From Gnetum montanum (taxonomy: Eukaryota > Streptophyta > Gnetopsida > Gnetales > Gnetaceae), in the NCBI GenBank assembly GCA_015680685.1, contig MNCI01003715.1:14013-78012 (forward strand): a stretch of DNA of 64,000 nucleotides, given 5' to 3'. A program made the position numbers and the translations under genes. Under the pieces are notes generated by a model. It was not told the DNA's origin and made no database searches. It saw only the letters and a list, made by a program, of their open reading frames with translations. Positions 44,787 to 57,100 of the stretch are shown piece after piece (within the stretch, counting starts at the first letter, position 1; every line of letters begins with the position of its first letter).

Positions 44787-47700
44787 CTATGACTCTTCAC
44801 CCATCCTATCACTTCTTGCTTTGGTAGGCCCCATGTTTTCACCTGAATCCTACACCATAAAAGAATAGACTAGTCAGCTAGATCTACAGTAAAGACTCCA
44901 ACAAAATAAATTATTGCTACACTGAAGGATGACTGACCTGAGATGACCCCACATCTATTTTGGGAGGTATCCGATCTAGTCCTGCCGCTAGGCATTGTAA
45001 GATCTCCTCTTCTATGATGTTAGCCCAATTTTTGTTACCCAAGTCAGCACTTGCTACAACTTTCTCCTTCTCCATGGATGTCCATCTTGGAGGTTCAAGA
45101 GAAAAGGTGGCAATGGTGGTCTCACCCGTGGGAAAGGTCACTTCCCTTTCAAGGGACTCACTCACTATTACCTGTTGCACGAACTTTTCATAAGCCCTAG
45201 AAGCACCAATAATATCAAGAAATACCTCATGAGTATGTAGTTTGACTAAGGCATCCATATATTGGTTACGATAGGTGGCACGCTCCAACTTATACATATG
45301 CTTATGATTTTTCTATGTCTACCTCCATTCGTAAACCTTAGTGATGTAATCTTCCCAATCTTGATTCTTCTGGGCTAACAGGTCCATTTGCATGTGCTGC
45401 TCTATTATCTCTCAGGTGGCTTCATTATTGCATCACATAGCCATCTAGTACCTTGCGTAGTCAATGACAACTGTGCACCAACTACCATCATTGGTATCTT
45501 GGGCCAACAGGAATTCATTCCTAAAAAGGAGATCTTCCACCTTAGTGGTTAGGTTGGCCTTCTCCTTCTCAAGCCTCTAGACCCATTTCTAGAGGTGTTT
45601 GTTCACGCGCCTACATTCCCATAAGGAGTGCACCGAGTACAAAGCACATTGGCTTACCTCGTCACATACATGACAAGGTACTTTAGTCATCTCCGGTGGA
45701 AATGTAGGCACGGCATCGACCTTAACCACCCTCTTAGTATCCCAGTTGAGATGCGAAGCTATCAACCATACATAAAAAAAGGCATTAGTCACAGAAGTGT
45801 AGTGAATGCAACAACAATGTAGAGTCTAGCATAGCATTTTAGCTTACCCACTATTGAGTCAACCTGCCTTACACAGTTGATCATGTCATTGACTACCCCT
45901 TCAATGAAAGTAAATTTGTCAGGGGTTTTACTCCATGGTCGTAAGCAGATCGAGGACAGGCTAGGGGTGTCAACAATGGTATCAGCTGCATGGCAAAACG
46001 TGTTGGTCAAACTGGAGAGAACCATAATGGGGTTGATGAATAGCGTAAATGATAGTATAAAGATCCTACCCAGCAAACCCTCAAGGGTGATAGTAGGGGG
46101 GTCACCATCAGCACATTGTCAAATATGTAATCAAACTCACCAGCATCCAAATGAAGCCCCTCTCCTTCTAGCTGACCCAATAGCGTAGTAGCATCCTCGA
46201 CGCTCACGTGCCCCTTAGGCACTGAGCTGCTCTCTACAAAGGGATCATTAGCAGGGACCTTGTCCTAGTTTTCGAGAGCCTCTTTGACATCGACTGGCCC
46301 CCTTTCTTCATCGATAGGGGCATCCTCCTCTTCCTCCTCTTCATTAGCGAACACCTCCTCCTCACCAGCTGAGGCCCTATCTTCTATAGCAAGTGCCTCT
46401 TTTTCTTTGACAGGGGCCTTTTCCTCTGTAGCTAGGGCCTCCTTGTTTTCGTCGATCACCCTTGTTGTAGGGGCCACCACCTCTTCTCCTTCTTCTTCTT
46501 CTTCTTCTTCCTCCACTAATAAAACATATTCGTAGTCAGTACAATATACTAACCTGAAGTAGATGCTACGCCATGCTATGCTACCTAGCATAACATAGCG
46601 TAGAAAACATTAGCCAAGCAACAAAACAAATAAAAAATAAAAAAAACATGAATACTTACCAATGGGAGGTTGTACTCTACGAAGCTTAAACTGTAGCTTC
46701 TTACCCCTCTCTTCATTAGTATGGGGGGCTCGTCGATGAGGTGAGACCTCTTGCATTGTAGCTTGGTCATCACCATCTCTGCAATGAGGCATTCCCCCCT
46801 TGTGATACTACTGGTGGTAATGGGGGATGCCTAGTCCATGCTGTCCTTAGCCCAAAAGTTATGTGCCACCTGATCCTTGGTTGTCATCAAAAATGACTCC
46901 CCAATAGCTTTTGGGAGGTCCTGAGATCAAGTGGTACGGAAGACTTGGTAGATCCACAGTTTGGAGACCTAGTTAGGATCTTGTAGCACCAAAACCCCAT
47001 TCTCATGGACTACTAAGAATTGCACAAAATGCCAAAGGCAAGCTATGAAAAAGGCATGGTGCACGTTAAAATAGAATTCAAGCTTCCCGCAAAGCTTGAC
47101 CATTTTAGCCTGCATGCCTTTGCAAAGGTGCTTGGCCCAATTGAAATGGGTCCCTTCTTCCATGACTTCCCTCATTATCTAAGCCTACTCAATCCCAATG
47201 ATTTTTCCTTGGGACAATAGCTTCAAGAAGGCACGGGCACAGAAGATAGGATAAACCATTTTGGCCACCCATAGCTTGGCTTTCTCCATATAAATCTCCT
47301 TTCGGTCCTTGGCAACCCCTAGCCACTTCTCGATGTCCTCCTGATTGTATGCATCTTTCTTGGATTTTCCCCCCATAAGAAGACCATCAAAAGGAACATT
47401 GAAAAGATTCGCTAATAATTGATTGTTGACATCAAGTACCACACGCACACCATGAATATGTGTGTGGAAGCAGTCTACCTTTTCGGAGAAGGAGTAAGCT
47501 AGGGAAAGCATCTCAGTAGGCGGGACACTCGGGTTAACTGCCAAGAATAAGTCCATAAGCTCTGCCTCCTAGAGGTTATGGACTAGTGTGGATGGGGTTC
47601 CATTGTAGAGCCAGCACTGGGTCTCCTCCACCTCCCCGTACTTAAAGAAGAGGTTGGTCTTGTCATGCCCAGAGGCAATCACGGTCACCTCTTGGGATTT

Positions 47701-49430
47701 CTTTGATGCTAAAACAATTCACAACAAAAAAAAACATAAAGAAAATGAGGGTTAGGAAAACGTAAACATTACTCAAGCATCTAGCAGTGAATTTACACTT
47801 TATCTTACCAAATTTGAATGGCATGGGAAATGGTGGGAGATCCACCAAAACATCTTCAATGGTGATCGGCCTAAGGGATACCCATTCCCTATCCAACCAA
47901 CCGGCTTCTTTACATTTCCCATAAAAATGGGAATACAGAGTTGGATAGGTTTTGAACTCACCCTTGAACTGGCCTATCACACTGGTGTGCACATTCCGAG
48001 TGGAGGAAAACTCCCATAGGACCATCTGTACCAATGCCAAGGCATCCGTGTCACCGTGAACACCACTCTTGTCGATAAAAAACCTGGTAACGCAAAAAAT
48101 GAACACATACACTGTTAGCATTTGTGTCTAGTGTAACATGATTACACAAAAAAATACCTTCGTAGAAATCACCCGTCGGCATAGTAAATATTTCTAGGTG
48201 GGTTCTGAAAGCAGGTACCCATGTGGTGGGCAAAAAACAATGTATTGTATAAGTGGTAACACTTATACTCTGGCATCTCCTAGATCCAACTCAAGTGTAT
48301 CAGGCTTTTTGGATGCTACTTGGATCCTTCTGCCTGCTCACCCCTGATTGACCCATCGGTTAGAAATTTCATAATACCCTGGTTTTCACCAGGCAACATG
48401 GTTTCTGTGATTGTGATTGCTACCTCCACTGATAAGTGTGACCAAACGATCATACTAAAGTGCTGGAGGAGGAACTATAGGAAGTCCCATGCATCCTCTC
48501 AGAACCAGACTGCCTGCCACTCCACACGTGCATGGGGGGAGGGACATTGGCCACTAGTTCACTCAAGCAGCACAAGACTCCTACGATTTCTAAGATAATC
48601 AAAATGGGTCTCAACATAACCCTGCACCAACGAAGAACCAAACGTTAGCACTATGCATAAGCAAAGTTTACACGTAGCATAGCGTAACCCTCTTGTTACG
48701 AATAGCGTAGTATGGCATTCTCACCGCATGTAGCATAGTAGGATTCCATAGTCAAAAAAAATGTATGCAAGGAAGTTTCACAACATAGTAGGGTCATCAA
48801 ACCTTACAGAATGAAACAACATGCTAAATCAAATAAAATAAAAATAGGCAGACATGCAAAATAACGTAATCAACATAATGTAATCAACGCATGACAATAT
48901 AACAAGTCTAACAAATTTAACAATGCAGCAGTATTGTAGACTTAACAACGTAACAATATGACAAATATACAAAGCCTCACAACATACTGGCATGCTGCAA
49001 TAACGGAGCATTACAAAGTGCAACAGAATGATAGAATCCTCTTAAGAGTAGCATGCTACGCTAGCTATGCACTAAGCTGCATAGGCTCGCCCAAACCCCT
49101 ACGACAAGATAGTCGCAACAATGGTGGCTGAGGCAATACTGCATGTCGCTATAGCATAGCATCCATATAGCCGGTGAGACTAACCAGTGATGGCAGTAGC
49201 GTAGTAGCCAAAACAGTGACTAAAAAAATGGCAAAGGATGTAGATCTCAACAATATCAATTACGGAAATATGAACAACAAAGGTAAAGTAATAACTTACC
49301 GAGTAGACGGAGTCTCCTCCCACACTGCAACGCATCCCTAACTCAGGCACCCTAAAGTGTCCTTGACCTCATCCACTTTAGCGAGCCCTTGGTGTTTACG
49401 TTCACCTTTGAGTGCCATCATTTCACTCAT
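44787..49430 (-). pseudogene. Antisense seven-exon gene inside B1 (unknown function)
   Basis: Lies opposite to gag-pol between PR and RT. Exons by splice motif and by comparison with B2: 49430-49300 (conserved ATG 49418), 48621-48173, 48083-47809, 47708-46660, 46515-45848, 45758-44938, 44849-44787 (TAG). Donors are GGTAAGT, GGTGATT, GGTAAGA, GGTAAGT, GGTAAGC and AGGTCAGT; all acceptors end AG. Exon 3 has GWLDREWVSLRPITIEDVL. Exon 4 has HIHGVRVVLDVNNQLLANLF, loosely like plant transposon-domain proteins, and FNVHHAFFIACLWHF. Exon 5 is acidic (a run of Glu from a CTT repeat). Exon 6 is coiled-coil-like (RLEKEKANLTTKVEDLLFRN). Joined exons total about 3.4 kb. It has several stops and probably one frameshift in exon 5. 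Where B1 has TAG or TGA, B2 often has CAG, TGG or CGA, so the ancestor was open. Function not recognised. Confidence 0.75.
48622..49299 (-). other. Intron 1 of the B1 antisense gene
   Basis: 678 nt from GTAAGTTATTAC to TTCGTTGGTGCAG. AT-rich, no coding signal on either strand. It carries several GTAGCATAG/CTACGCTA words like those in the B LTR (48680-48735, 49045-49070). Confidence 0.6.
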
Positions 49431-49550
49431 AGATGTTGTCGGCTGCTACGCTACGCTGTTTCACTTTTTCTCTACACTATCGCACTACACTCTAGATGTC
49501 GACTCTGCACTCTGATGACAAAAATGACAACTTTACCAGGGGTACACCCC

Positions 49551-49558
49551 TATTTATA
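49551..49558 (-). promoter_or_regulatory. TATA box of the B1 antisense gene
   Basis: TATAAATA on the minus strand within GTCTATAAATAGGGG, 133 bp upstream of the conserved ATG at 49418. Spacing and sequence fit a plant RNA polymerase II promoter. It is independent of the LTR promoter. Confidence 0.55.
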
Positions 49559-49743
49559 GACAATGCAATGAAAAGAACTTTCCATTTTTACACCCTAAGT
49601 AATGTGGGATGCCCCATGTAGCATAGTACTAGTGTGTCATAAATCTACAATAGCGTAGCATCTCTGTTTGCAAATAGGTGGGGCCCAACCGAGAACTTCA
49701 CCTTACCTCAAATTAAAAGCCTACTCGTACGAAGCCTACACGC

Positions 49744-49940
49744 CATGGTCCGCAAAGACCTTAAACTAGTGACTCCATCTAACAGTACACCACAGTCCAC
49801 AAAGACCTTAAACTAGCAACTGTATCTAAAAACCCATTAACTTCATTCAAGAATCTATGTACCATGGTCTGCAAAGACCTAAAACTAGTAACATTATCTT
49901 TTACAACCTATTAATGGTCCACCACGACCTTAAACTGGCA
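49744..49940. repeat. GGCC/GGTC short repeats, 5' side of the antisense gene (B1)
   Basis: Four copies of ATGGTCCRCAAAGACCTTAA followed by ACTAG, at about 49744, 49793, 49865 and 49916. They match the array at 44355-44610 apart from C to T changes. Confidence 0.7.
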
Positions 49941-50253
49941 GACTTAGCATCAGTTTCATGTTTCATTGTATTTTCTATTATGCACCATAACTTCAACTAG
50001 GTATCACTTGACCGGGCTTCTTCTTATTGTGGCAGGTTGAACAAGATGGCCATGTAGCAGGATATACACTCACTATTAACTCTAACAAGTCCTCATGGCA
50101 AGCTTGCATGATACCCAAACTTAGAATCGATAGATTGGGATGCATCAACTAATAACACTGTAGTGTCCCTAGATCTGCTTACCTTAACCCAAAGAAGTGT
50201 GTTTTTAGCATGGAGTAAAACCCCTGACAAATTTAGTGTGTTTTCACAGGCAT
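49941..50253 (+). promoter_or_regulatory. 3' splice-site-like end of the pro-RT interval and damaged RT region (B1)
   Basis: CGGGCTTCTTCTTATTGTGGCAG at 50012-50034 is a pyrimidine tract plus CAG, in the same place as the cleaner site before RT in B2 (57244). Downstream, 50181-50211 repeats at 50261-50291 (31 bp, 80 bp apart). The fingers and palm of RT, including the catalytic box, are missing. No other gene. Confidence 0.4.
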
Positions 50254-52101
50254 GACCTACACCTTAACCCAAAGAAGTGTGTTTTTAGCATAAAAATCGA
50301 GCATATGCTAGGGCTTGTAGTTTCGGAGGCTGGGATATGAGTGGACCCTAACAAAGTTAAGGCCATCATTATCCTAGCACCCCCTACTAACCTTAAAGAA
50401 TTTCACAGGTTGCAAGGTAGGATACAATTCATCAGAAGGTTTATAGCAAGGTTGACTAACAAGTTACACCCCATGCAGTACTTACTAAAGAAAGGGGTTA
50501 ACTTTGAATGGATAACGCAGTGCCAACAAGCCTTCGATGACTTAAAGAAAGAGATTTTACACCTCTCGACTATTTACCCACCACAGAGGGATAAACCTTT
50601 CTACATCTACCTTGCTACCTCAGACATGTCTATCATGGCGCTATTGTGCCAAAAAAGAGAGGACGGCTCTAAAACCCCAGTATGTTACTTGAGCCACACA
50701 TTGATAGCATATGAAGCAAAATACAATGAAGTGGAAAAGAATTGTCTCGCTTTAGTGTTTGCACTAAAAAAGTGGAGACACTACCTATTCCGTAGTCAAG
50801 TGAACATCATATGCAAAAGTAACATACTTCGAGATATCACAAACAACTTGTATGAAAGTAGTAGGATAGCCCAATGGAAAGCAATAACAGTGGAGTTTCA
50901 TTTACATTATGTGGCCCAATTGTCAACGAAAGGCCAATCGATAGCTACATAGCTTGCATCCTTAGCCATTGATGATAAGACAATCATAGAACCCAAATTC
51001 CCTGATGAACATGTTAGCACTGTCAATCTTGTACCATCACATTTTGAGGCAACTCTAAACTTTGATGGTGCCTCAACTATGTGAGGTGGTAGTGCTACCA
51101 CCGTCACTTCATTCCCCTCGGGGGACATGCAACCCTTCACTTACTGCTTCATGTTCCTTTGTACAAACAATGTAGCTGAGTACAAAGGACTCCTCAAAGG
51201 CCTCTTAGCAACCCAGCAATTAAAAATTCAACATTTGGCAATTCAAGGTGACTCCCAGCTTGTCATTAATCAAATCATTGAGGTCTACACCTACAAAGCT
51301 TCACATTTTTAGCCCTACTATAATTTGGCCAAAAACTTATTGCAGCAGTTCACCACAACAGACATATAGCATGTGCCATGCAATGAGAACACAGTAGTCA
51401 ATGCCTTAGCTACACTAGCATTAAACGTGTCATCACATCTATTTGTGATGCTACCTACTTCAATAACAGAGTGTGCAGACCCTATCACCCAAGCGGTACA
51501 CGTGGCCTCCATATACGCTACCAACACCCAAGAGTGATACGTTAACGTGAAAGCCTACTTGCAACATGGTGAACCCCCACACAGCTTGACATCCATCCAA
51601 AGGGATGCAATCTGAAAGCGAGCGCGGCAGTATGTCCTGGTAGGAGATAATACCTTGTGTAAATGCTCCTTTGATGAAATACTGTTAACTTGCATTGGTG
51701 GGGAGGTGGCACAAAAAATAGTTAGCGAAGTCCATGAGGGGCTATGTAGAGGGCACATAGCTCCCAGGGCCATGGTAGCTAAGATTAGACACCTAGGGTA
51801 TTACTGGCCTTGCATGGAGTGTGATTGTTTTGCTAAAGTCAAGACATGTAACACGTGCCAACGCCACACAAAATTCATGCACGTGTCACCTACCGAGTTG
51901 CACCTTATGTCGATCATGTGGCCATTCCAGTGATGGGAACTAGATATCATAGCACCCATCACATCTAAGTCTACCATAGGGCATAGCTTCATCATTACTA
52001 CCACTAACTACTTTACAAAGTGGGTAGAAGCTATCCCCCTTAGGAAGACTACATCTCAGTAGGTTTGCCACTTCATCTTGGACAACATTGTAACAAGGTT
52101 T
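50254..52101 (+). pseudogene. B1 RT end, two RNase H domains and integrase
   Basis: One frame holds DLHLNPKKCVFSIKIEHMLG (50254), the RT thumb/connection VDPNKVKAIIILAPPTNLKE (50341) and the first RNase H (YEAKYNEVEKNCLALVFALK, about 50708). A second, archaeal-type RNase H follows (ATLNFDGAST at 51050, NNVAEYKGLLKGLLATQQ at 51160, GDSQLVINQI at 51250). Integrase comes next: HEGLCRGHIAPRAMVAKIRH (51730), finger CNTCQRH (51850), core WELDIIAPITSKS (51930) and FTKWVEAIPLRK (52013). It stops at DNIVTRF (52081-52101), where B2 is inserted. In-frame stops are TAG or TGA. Confidence 0.88.
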
Positions 52102-53650
52102 TGTAACGACGGAAAACATCGGTCGCTAGAAATACCGAGCGAAGTTCCATGTACACAGTTCCAACCCTGGATCTATGCGAGGGCCATGCTAGAGAAAATG
52201 AATCTGAGGTGCCCTAAATGGTCTTGTTGATCAGACAGGGACTTACTTAATCAGTAAATTTTGTGATAACCATATTACAAGATGACGATTTCGACGAAGA
52301 GATATGATATTGGTAACCTCAAAGACAACGAGAACGGTATAAATGATTCGAAGCAATTGCAGAATCTATGTAGATAGGATGCAATAAATTGGATTTTGAG
52401 AATATGAAATCCCGAGATCTAGGATTTAGCTTATCAACAAATATGTTTGATACAATGATTGTAGGCAAACTTCCGTTTAGACAAAGCACATGCCAAGAAT
52501 AGGAAAGCTATTCAAAGGTGAAACAAGCAAAGGTCTATCTACCTTGTTCTAGCCAATCTGGGTGCAAAGGAGTCAGACTCGAAGTAGAATGTCCACTAAC
52601 TGGAAGTTCCTGGCCAAAATCTCTTATTGGTCACCTTCAACATTCTTTCAATTGTTTATCCTTTCTTGTTCTCTTGCTAGTCTTTGCTAAAAATTGTCAA
52701 TGATTTCCAACAAAAGAAAATTGCCCCTAGAGAAAAATTTTGCCAACTGAGAAAAAAAAAATTTTCAGCCCCCTTTGATCATTGTTAACTGGAGTATTTA
52801 TAAGGTTAGGGTCAGGAGAAAAAAATGCAGTTTAGATGATGCATGTCCTGAACCTACAAAATGTTGTTCACCTGGTGCATTTTTGTTTGAAGCTTGTGGC
52901 ATCACACTATTTTGTGCTCTGGAGCATAGTGTGTCATAATCTATCCTTGCTGGAGCTTTGGTAACAAACTATCCTGCGGTTATGCTGTAATACGCTAGGG
53001 AGCATATCGTGGCGTAAGAACTGCCAATGCCTGAATATTGCTATCTCAATTATCTGCTTGCATTACGCTTCGTTATGATATATTACGCAACATAGCGTAA
53101 CTCAGCGTAACCTAGCGAACCTACAAAAATGAAGTGTTGTCGCTGGGCATCCCCTATTTCTATTCAGTCTTTCTGGAGTCAATTACACTGCGCTGCGTAA
53201 TGTAGTGTAACAGGCCTTTAGCTGAAAAAGAAAACTTGCTGAGATATGCGACATGTAGCAGATCCTTGCCTGAGCCTAGAGATTTTGATGAACCATTGAG
53301 GTCTCAAAATTTCACAGTGTTTCAATGGCCCCTCTTTGTTGACATTTAGAGAGCTTTCCTGAAAGACGTCATCAAAGAACACGAAACACCGTAGAGGTAA
53401 AGACACCAACATGTTCAACAGCCGCTGCTCAAATGTCGCTTTGTCAAGCCTAGAAGTGCGAAGGTTGGGAGCATAAGGAGTATAGGAGGAATCTTAAAGG
53501 AGTGAGAGAGGATGAGGTTCGGGGAAGACTCAAGCATGTGAATAAGAAACTTTTGCAAACATGTCATTAGGCATCTTCTCGAGGGTTTTTTCCTAAGAGG
53601 TTACGCTGCTATACTACATATGAAGGGCTTGCACAGACAAGTTGTGTTAC
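52102..53650 (-). repeat. B2 3' LTR (outer end sure, inner end uncertain)
   Basis: Minus-strand end ...CCGATGTTTTCCGTCGTTACA at 52102. TATAAATA at 52802-52795, 0.7 kb inside, as in the other two B LTRs. Words such as CTCTGGAGCATAGTGTG and GCGTAACCTAGCG recur inside. The start is placed at GTGTTACA (53641-53648) by likeness to the solo LTR terminus (5037-5044). A similar word at about 53738 makes the limit uncertain by 100 bp or more. Confidence 0.6.
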
Positions 53651-54171
53651 ACCCATCTGGCCTGGATGAGTTGTTTTACATCCATTTTTCCTAGTTTTGC
53701 CCTTTATTTGAAGGATGCTTTCCATGAGGCAAGTTGCGTTACGCCAGTCCATGGATGATTATCATGTGCAAAAGGGTGTCTGTACATTCACGTTTTATAC
53801 AAACAAGAGGAAACGGTAAAGGTTGTAGGGATAAAGGTAGGAGGAAGTGAGATAAGCTATCTGATGAAGGGAAAAAGGAAGGGTCTACACTCCCAAACAG
53901 TTAGGCTAGTCTGAGCAACCACCTCAGAACACCGTGACGCCTCACCTCCTAGTGAATGCATTCTCGATCAACGCTATCATAGCAAGTAACCTGCAAAACA
54001 TAACAGAGAATAGAGAGCAAAAGCAATCATCCTAATCGCTAGGGAGGCTACTAAAACAAGTGTCATCCAAAGCAAAAAGGAGAGTGCAAGCCATGGAGAA
54101 GGGACTGTAGCAAGAAGCAAGGATCCCTATGTTGATGTCGCGGTTTAGGAAGTCATCGTCGAGAGCCAGAT
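53651..54171 (-). other. B2 region between integrase and 3' LTR
   Basis: No recognised gene. Minus-strand reading after the truncated integrase gives a short open stretch (NLALDDDFLNRDINIGILAS) of unknown meaning. No clean polypurine tract is seen. The integrase C-terminus is missing, so a deletion lies near 54230. Confidence 0.45.
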
Positions 54172-57100
54172 TCATCTTGCCCAATCGATTAGGCAAAGAA
54201 CCAGCCAGATGAATCTGCTAAGCCAATAGGATATTTTCATGCCATCATTTTTTGTTGCTACTGAGCATCTTCTTGAGTAGATTGATAACCACCTTGTTTG
54301 TTTCTTCTCTTGACCATTTTCTTGCGAGTAATAGGGTGAGGAAAAAGATTGCTTGATACCAAGGTTATTGCAGAAAGATTTGGTTTCGGTACTACTAAAT
54401 TGTGGCCCGTTGTCGGTCACAATAGTCATGGGAAGCCCAAACCTGATTACTATATTATCCAAGATAAAATGGAAAACCTGTTGAGATGTAATCTTTTGTA
54501 GGGGAATAGCCTCGACCCACTTCATGAAATACTCGGTGGTGGTGATAATGAAGCTATGTCCGATGGAAGACTTAGGCGTGATGGGACCTATGATGTCTAG
54601 CCCCCATCGTTGGAATGGCCAAGTGATCTATGTAGTATGCAATTCAGTTGGTGACATGTGTATTAGATTTGCATAATGTTGACATGTGTCACATGTCTTA
54701 ACCTTGGTCAGGCAGTCTCATTCCATGTACTACCAGTAATACCCCAAGCATCTAATTTTAGCAGCCATGGCTCGTGGGGCTATGTGTCCCCCATATAGTC
54801 TTTCATGAACTTCACTAACTATTCTTTGCACTTGGTCATTATTAACGTAGGCTGGCAATACACTATCAAAAGAGCATCTACAAAGAGTACTATCTCCGAT
54901 GATGACATATTGCCGGGCACCCTTGCAGTTTGAGTCTTTTTGTGCAGGTGTTAACTTGCTTGGTGGTTCGCCATGTAGAAGGTAGGCTTTAATGTTATCG
55001 TACCATTTTGACGTTCCACCAGTGCTTAGAGAAGAAATTTATGCCACTTGAATGACAGGGTATCTACATTCTATTATTAAAGCGGGCCAAGTGGCAAACA
55101 AATGTGGTGGCACATTTAAAGCCAATGTGGCTAGTGCATCGGCTACAGTGTTCTCATTACATGGCACGTGTTGGACCTCAATTGTCATGAATTGTTTCAA
55201 GAGATCTTTAGCCATATCGTAATAGGGCTGCAGATGCGCAACTTTGCTGGTGTAGACCCCTGTGATTTGATTGATGACAAGCATCAAATCGTCTCAGATT
55301 GCCAGATGTCGACCGTTGAGTTCCCTGGCCATCAAAAATCCCCTAAGGAGTCCCTCGTACTCTACCATATTGTTCATACAAGGAAATGTCAAGCGGTAAG
55401 CCAATAGAGGAACATCTTTAGGGGAGAGCATAATGACAGTGGCAACACTGCTACCTCTGCTAGTTGAAGCTCCATCGAAGTATAACATCGCTTTAAGGCC
55501 TGTTGCTACAGGGCTTAAACTATGTATCTATTCATCAGGAAACTCGGGTTCTATCGTGCCTTGATCGTTAACTGGTGATGTTGCAAGTTGGTTAGCTATC
55601 GCTTGGCCTTTCATGGAAGATTGGCCAACGTAGTGCAAGTCAAATTTTGCTATGATGGCTTTCCAGCAGGCTATCCTACTGCTCTCATATAAGTTGTTTG
55701 TGATGGCCTGTAGAATGTTGTTCTTGCATATTATATTGACCTGGCTATGGAAAAGATAGTGCCTACATTTTTTTAATGCAAACACCAATGCCAAGTAGTT
55801 ACGCTCTACTTCATTGTACCATGTTTCATACACATATAGAGCATAACTTAGATAATAGATAGGAACTTCTGACCCTTCGTCCCTTCTTTGGCACAACAAC
55901 ACAACTATAGACACCTCTGAGCTTGCCAGGTATATGTAGAAAGGCTAATCCCTTTATGATGGGAAAACTATTAGCAAATGTAACAGCTCTTTCTTCAAAT
56001 TGTCAAATGCATGCTGGTAGTTCTCGGTCCATTCGAAGTTAACCCCTTTTTTGAGCAGATGCTGCATGGGGTGTAACTTGTCCGCTAACTTCGAGATGAA
56101 CCATTTGATAAATTGCAACCTACCTTGCAACCCACGTAGTTCCTTGAGGTTTATAGGTGGTGCTAGGTTAATGATTGCTTTAACCTTGTCAGGGTCGACT
56201 CGGATGCTAGTCTCTGATACCACAAACCCAACATGTGCCTGCTTTTGACTCCAAATACGCATTTTCTTGGGTTGAGCCGTAGGTTGTGCCTGAGACATCG
56301 TTTAAGGATTAACTCTAGGCCTTTTGGGTGATCTTCCAACTTCTTAGATTTAACAGCTATGTTGTCTACGTAGTCGTTCAATCTCTCTAAGAGGTAATCG
56401 CTAAAGATGTATATCATGGCACGTTGATAAGTTGCTCAAGCATTTTTTAACCTGAAAGGCATCATGGTGTAACAGAAAGTTCCCCAGGGGCTCATGAAAG
56501 TCGTAGTCAATTGGTGTTCTGGGTTGATACGAATTTGATTATAACTCAAAAACCCATCCATAAAGGATAGTAACATGTGGCCAGCTGTTGTATCGATAAG
56601 TTGGTCGATACTCGGTAACGGGAAGTTGCCTTTAATCGTGGCCTTGTTCAGATCGTGGAAGTCTATACAGATGCATATTCCTTCCATTTTCATGGAGACA
56701 GCTACGATGTTCGACACCCAGTCTGAATAATTGACTACATGAATGAAACCAGCCTGATATAGCTTAGTGATTTCATCACGCACTATTAGCGCAATTTCAA
56801 GCTTAATCTTCTGTGCTTTCTATTCAACTACTTTGATATGCGAGTCTAAAACTATGTTGTGCTATATTAGTCTCGGGTTTAAACCTAGCATGTCTTCGTA
56901 TGACCATGCGAATACCGCAACATTATTTTGGAGCACTCGTAATATGTCGCTTTGCGTTTGTTGGTCAAGGAGAGAACTAACTTTCAGAGTTTTGCTTCCT
57001 CCTTTGTGCGTAACCACAAGGACCTCAGTGAGGGAGTCCTTGGTCACATCACCAGCCTCTAGGTCTAGGGTTTGGGCCAAGTTTTCTGGCTAGTCTGGGG

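Larger units (their letters stand above)
38355..52101 (+). mobile_element. B1: Tat-like (Ogre/Retand-type) element with an antisense gene
   Basis: 5' LTR 38355-40158, tRNA-Asn-type primer site, one long gag-PR frame (40397-44200), an antisense multi-exon gene (49430-44787), then RT remnant, RNase H, a second RNase H and integrase (50254-52101). Two RNase H domains mark the plant Tat lineage. B1 is interrupted in its integrase by B2; its last part and 3' LTR lie outside the window. Confidence 0.88.
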
